Source: CALODL01 sp942492115
GTDB lineage: Bacteria; Planctomycetota; Phycisphaerae; UBA1845; CAIVHJ01
DNA length: 59,943 bases
NCBI GenBank assembly: GCA_942492115.1
Contig: CALODL010000036.1
Coordinates: 1 to 59,943 of the forward strand
Direction: 5' to 3'
How positions within the stretch are numbered: position 1 is the stretch's first letter; each line of letters opens with the position of its first letter. Positions 57,376 through 59,943 of this stretch are shown here, piece after piece. The position numbers were made by a program, and so were the translations under genes. Below the pieces are notes generated by a model. It searched no databases, was not told the DNA's origin, and worked only from the letters and a program-made list of their open reading frames with translations.

Positions 57376-58398
57376 TCAAGTCGCGGACAAACCGCTACTC
57401 ACACACGAACGTTTGTGGATTGCAGGACTGACCGTCTGGACACAGGATGAATTCGCACGGATCAAAACCGAAAGGCGGAGCGCGGTGATGGTCCGCGACA
57501 GCGAACTCGAACCGGTGATCAACACCGCAGCGGACTCCCCGCCGACGAGGCGGACAGAGACTTCGTCAACGTTGCTGCGCGCCATCGTGATCGTCGTCGT
57601 GGCGCCGTCCTCGATCAGGCACGCCATGACTTCGCGCGGGATCGTGCCGGCGCCTTCATCCTCGAATTCGCAGCTGGCCGACACGATCGACGAGACGCCT
57701 GTCGTGGAGATCGCGATGGTGACACGTTCGGCATTGGCGGCGACCCACTCGAACTCGAACGGCGCCTCGAAGTCGATGGCCAGGTTGTCGAGGTCGGGCA
57801 TGGACACATCGAACAGCGGCGGCACCCTGATCGAGGCACTGAAGGCCTCGATGTCAGCGCCGCCCGGGAAGCTGAACGTGACCGTGTCACCGGCCGCAAA
57901 GCCGCGCTGACGCATGTCGGTCGGTCCTGAATAGGTGCCTTCCGAGGCTTTGGTCAAATCTGCCATTGCCGTCCCGTTACTGATCAGCCCGCTCTTGCCC
58001 GCGTCGGAAACAATCAGCTCGAAGTCGGTGCTCGGTGTGATCACATCTCCAATAGTCGTCGTGGTGACGATACAGCTGGCGATTTCTTTGGTGTCCTGTT
58101 CGATCACGGGGTCAATCGCCTCCGAAGCACTGATGAACACGGCAGCCACGGGAAACACATCCAGCGACGTGCCCACCGAATCAATGAAACTGGCTGACAT
58201 GCTGCCGACGATATTCGCCAGGTTGGGCATTGAGGTGCCATCACTGGTGTCCATGTCGTCCCCCGGTTCTGACATCACGTCGTCTATCATCTCGGTGCCA
58301 ACATCGGCGCCCCCGTCCGGTGTCATGCCGCACGCACAGACCAGACTCAGCGTCGCAGCCAGAACCAGGCGCGTCAGGGCAGCGTGGGTCATCTTCAT
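57376..58398 (-). CDS. Lipoprotein of unknown function with extended C terminus
   Basis: The protein has 340 residues with a lipoprotein-type signal (ACG near residue 21-23). It aligns with the preceding protein over its core: IGSMSASF, IASCIVTTTT, VSDAGKSGLISNGTAMADL, FPGGADIEAFSASIRVP. After the shared end (TGSSSLSRTI) it continues for about 30 residues that have no match and look unlike the rest. A GGAG site is five bases before the ATG. An old loss of the stop codon could explain the tail. Confidence 0.65.
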   Translation of the reverse strand: MKMTHAALTRLVLAATLSLVCACGMTPDGGADVGTEMIDDVMSEPGDDMDTSDGTSMPNLANIVGSMSASFIDSVGTSLDVFPVAAVFISASEAIDPVIEQDTKEIASCIVTTTTIGDVITPSTDFELIVSDAGKSGLISNGTAMADLTKASEGTYSGPTDMRQRGFAAGDTVTFSFPGGADIEAFSASIRVPPLFDVSMPDLDNLAIDFEAPFEFEWVAANAERVTIAISTTGVSSIVSASCEFEDEGAGTIPREVMACLIEDGATTTITMARSNVDEVSVRLVGGESAAVLITGSSSLSRTITALRLSVLIRANSSCVQTVSPAIHKRSCVSSGLSAT

Positions 58399-58444
58399 CC
58401 TCTCTCCTTCGCGGGAACAGCGTGTGTGGTGACTGAAGGGGCGG

Positions 58445-58472
58445 ATTATAGCAGCGGAACAGCGTACGTCGA
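58445..58472 (-). promoter_or_regulatory. Probable promoter of the lipoprotein gene
   Basis: On the minus strand TCGACG is followed after 16 bases by TATAAT, with TG one base before it (an extended -10). It lies about 50 bases upstream of the start codon. Confidence 0.6.
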
Positions 58473-58683
58473 GCCACGGTGAAGCCTGTCGGCCAAGCAG
58501 GCCACGGCTGCGATATGGGGACGGCGTACGGCGGTGAACTCAGCCATTCAGCAGCACGGGCCTGACACGGCAGGGCCGAACGATCTTTGGTTGAAGCCGG
58601 CATGGCTGTGTCCGTCGATGAGCATCTGGGGGTGGAATCCAGGACCGTTCGCTCAGACCGCAGTGGAGTACACGATAGCCATC

Positions 58684-59943
58684 ATGCAGAAAAACAACTG
58701 TGACGTCGCGATCATCGGTTCGGGGTTCGGGGGTGCGGTGTGCGCCAGTCGGGCAGCAGAAGCCAAACATGACGTCGTCGTCCTCGAACGCGGTCCGCGA
58801 ATCTCACCGCTCAGTATCATTGATCTGGCCGAAGGCCGGGCTCCGCTCCTGCGCTGCGGCAGTGGCCCGGGGCCCATAGAGATTCATCGGCGCCGCGGCT
58901 TGTGGGCCATGACCGGCAATGCCGTGGGCGGGGGTGCACAGATCGACGCCGGCGTGACCGTCCCGCACCCCGTCAAGTGTTCAACGAGCAGTGGCCAGTG
59001 GCTCGCGCAACGACGGTGCTCTGAGTCCACACTTGATCGCGTTGCCGAAGTGATCCAACCCGCTCCACTCAAAGAGGCGTTACCCCGAACGCGCGCCCTC
59101 GAAAACGCAGGGGCGATCCTGGGCGCCACCGTACGTCGATTGCCGGTGGCCATGAACGGATCGGTGGACTCCGCGGACCTGCACGTGCAACCGGAGTTCA
59201 CCTCGGCGCGGGCGGAAGTCGCCATGTGGTTGCGCGGTGGCCGGGCCACACGCAGACGCGGCCTCGACCGCACGTATCTCGCCGATGCCGAAATGTACGG
59301 CGCGGACATTCGCCCTTTGCACGAGGTCGAGTTGATCAGCCCCGAAGGCGACGGGTATCGCGTATCATTCTCGCGTTACGACAACCATGTCGCTGAACCG
59401 GGCAGCATTCACGCCAAACGGGTCGTTGTCGCTGCAGGCACGCTCGGCACGGTGCGCCTGCTCATGATGTGCCAACAACAGGGCGCCCTACCCGACATCA
59501 GCCCGATGCTCGGCACGCGATTCTTCACCAACGGTTATTTTCAGGCGTTGATCGTAGGCGCCGACAGCATGGCCACCGATTCGGGCCCGCCGGCCACGGC
59601 ATGGATGGATTTGTGGAAAGACGAACGCATGTTCGTCATGGATACCGGCGCATGGCCCATCGATCGCCTGCTGGGTCTTCCGGGACTGCCCGCGCCTGCA
59701 TGGTGCCTGAGCGTCATGGGCCTCGATGAGAACCCCGGTCGTCTCCGGTGTTCGCGTCGCGGGCAGTTGGTCCATGAACACCGCCCCGCAGCCGGTGCCG
59801 CGTTCCATGACCGACGCCTGAACGTGCTTCACGACCTGGCGGCCGCCGTCGGCGGCCGGCTCATGGCCTGCCCGCGGTGGTTGAGCACACGCACACCTGC
59901 AACTGTTCAGCCACTCGAGCGCGGCTCTCGCCGAGTCGCGTGA
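58684..59943 (+). CDS. GMC/cholesterol-oxidase-like flavoprotein, divergent and short
   Basis: The predicted protein has 419 residues, well below the 500-560 usual in the family. The FAD-binding motif GSGFGGAVCASRAAE (12-26) is clear, as is LDRTYLADAEMYGADIRPL and VVVAAGTLGTVRLL further on. The family usually has a GCxxCGxC...GAKxTLDRTYL segment; here the cysteines are absent (GRATRRRGLDRTYL). The usual HPLGG near the C terminus reads QPLERGS before the stop. The stop codon is the last three bases of the window. It may be an inactive or specialised form, or a sequencing error near the end of the contig. Confidence 0.7.
   Translation: MQKNNCDVAIIGSGFGGAVCASRAAEAKHDVVVLERGPRISPLSIIDLAEGRAPLLRCGSGPGPIEIHRRRGLWAMTGNAVGGGAQIDAGVTVPHPVKCSTSSGQWLAQRRCSESTLDRVAEVIQPAPLKEALPRTRALENAGAILGATVRRLPVAMNGSVDSADLHVQPEFTSARAEVAMWLRGGRATRRRGLDRTYLADAEMYGADIRPLHEVELISPEGDGYRVSFSRYDNHVAEPGSIHAKRVVVAAGTLGTVRLLMMCQQQGALPDISPMLGTRFFTNGYFQALIVGADSMATDSGPPATAWMDLWKDERMFVMDTGAWPIDRLLGLPGLPAPAWCLSVMGLDENPGRLRCSRRGQLVHEHRPAAGAAFHDRRLNVLHDLAAAVGGRLMACPRWLSTRTPATVQPLERGSRRVA

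Noticed and set aside
1..59943. tRNA or rRNA genes
   Set aside because: The intergenic spaces were scanned for T-arm-like GGTTCGA patterns; the few hits fall inside protein genes and no cloverleaf was found.
1..59943. Insertion sequences, phage genes or integration sites
   Set aside because: No transposase, integrase or terminal-repeat pair was seen.

Overview
The window looks like chromosomal DNA of a high-GC planctomycete, most likely of the class Phycisphaerae or a relative. This is inferred from three protein styles: secreted proteins ending in dockerin-like calcium-binding repeats, a subtilase with several 'DCNxNGxPDxCD' repeats, and a membrane protein ending in a CxxCGY...CPECG zinc ribbon. 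A DUF1571 lipoprotein and an HxxxCxxC/serine-threonine-kinase/TPR protein point the same way. No mobile element, phage gene, CRISPR array, rRNA or tRNA was recognised. Most of the sequence is housekeeping DNA mixed with lineage-specific secreted and signalling proteins.

Layout. 1-9.8 kb: a 5'-truncated cysteine-repeat secreted protein, a small unknown protein, a VOC protein, a TPR lipoprotein, a zinc-ribbon membrane protein, a secreted Asp-box-like protein with a dockerin-like tail, a D-alanine-type aminotransferase and a DUF1571 lipoprotein. 9.9-15.4 kb: an adenylate-cyclase/TPR protein, rnc, rpmH and a kinase/TPR protein. 15.4-21.1 kb: a large secreted subtilase whose reading frame is broken near its N terminus, then metK. 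21.5-26.0 kb: an ABC-2 exporter pair, a FIST sensor protein, a Nudix hydrolase and nnrE. 26.1-30.5 kb: a small membrane protein, surE, a LOG-family protein, an HD phosphohydrolase and asd. 30.6-38.9 kb: a complete F-type ATP synthase operon (atpZ-atpI-atpB-E-F-H-A-G-D-C) with a promoter and a terminator.

38.9-47.7 kb: a leftward series dacB-cmk-plsC-ispH-rpsA-sigma70-histidine kinase, linking cell-wall, nucleotide, lipid, isoprenoid, translation and transcription functions. 47.8-52.2 kb: an M48 protease, a secreted TPR protein, and accA-pgpA (lipid synthesis) preceded by a pair of direct repeats that may be operators. 52.6-56.2 kb: a methyltransferase divergent from larC, followed by a coiled-coil membrane protein and a P-loop protein. 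56.2-59.9 kb: two paralogous lipoproteins and a shortened GMC/cholesterol-oxidase-like flavoprotein that ends at the last base of the window.

The observations most worth checking are the frameshift in the subtilase, an orphan consensus promoter plus terminator between atpC and the histidine kinase (candidate small RNA), the direct repeats upstream of accA, the structured leader of metK, the signal-peptide-like leader on the ATP synthase c subunit, and the altered C-terminal motif of the terminal flavoprotein. I did not find a clearly new multi-gene defence or metabolic system.
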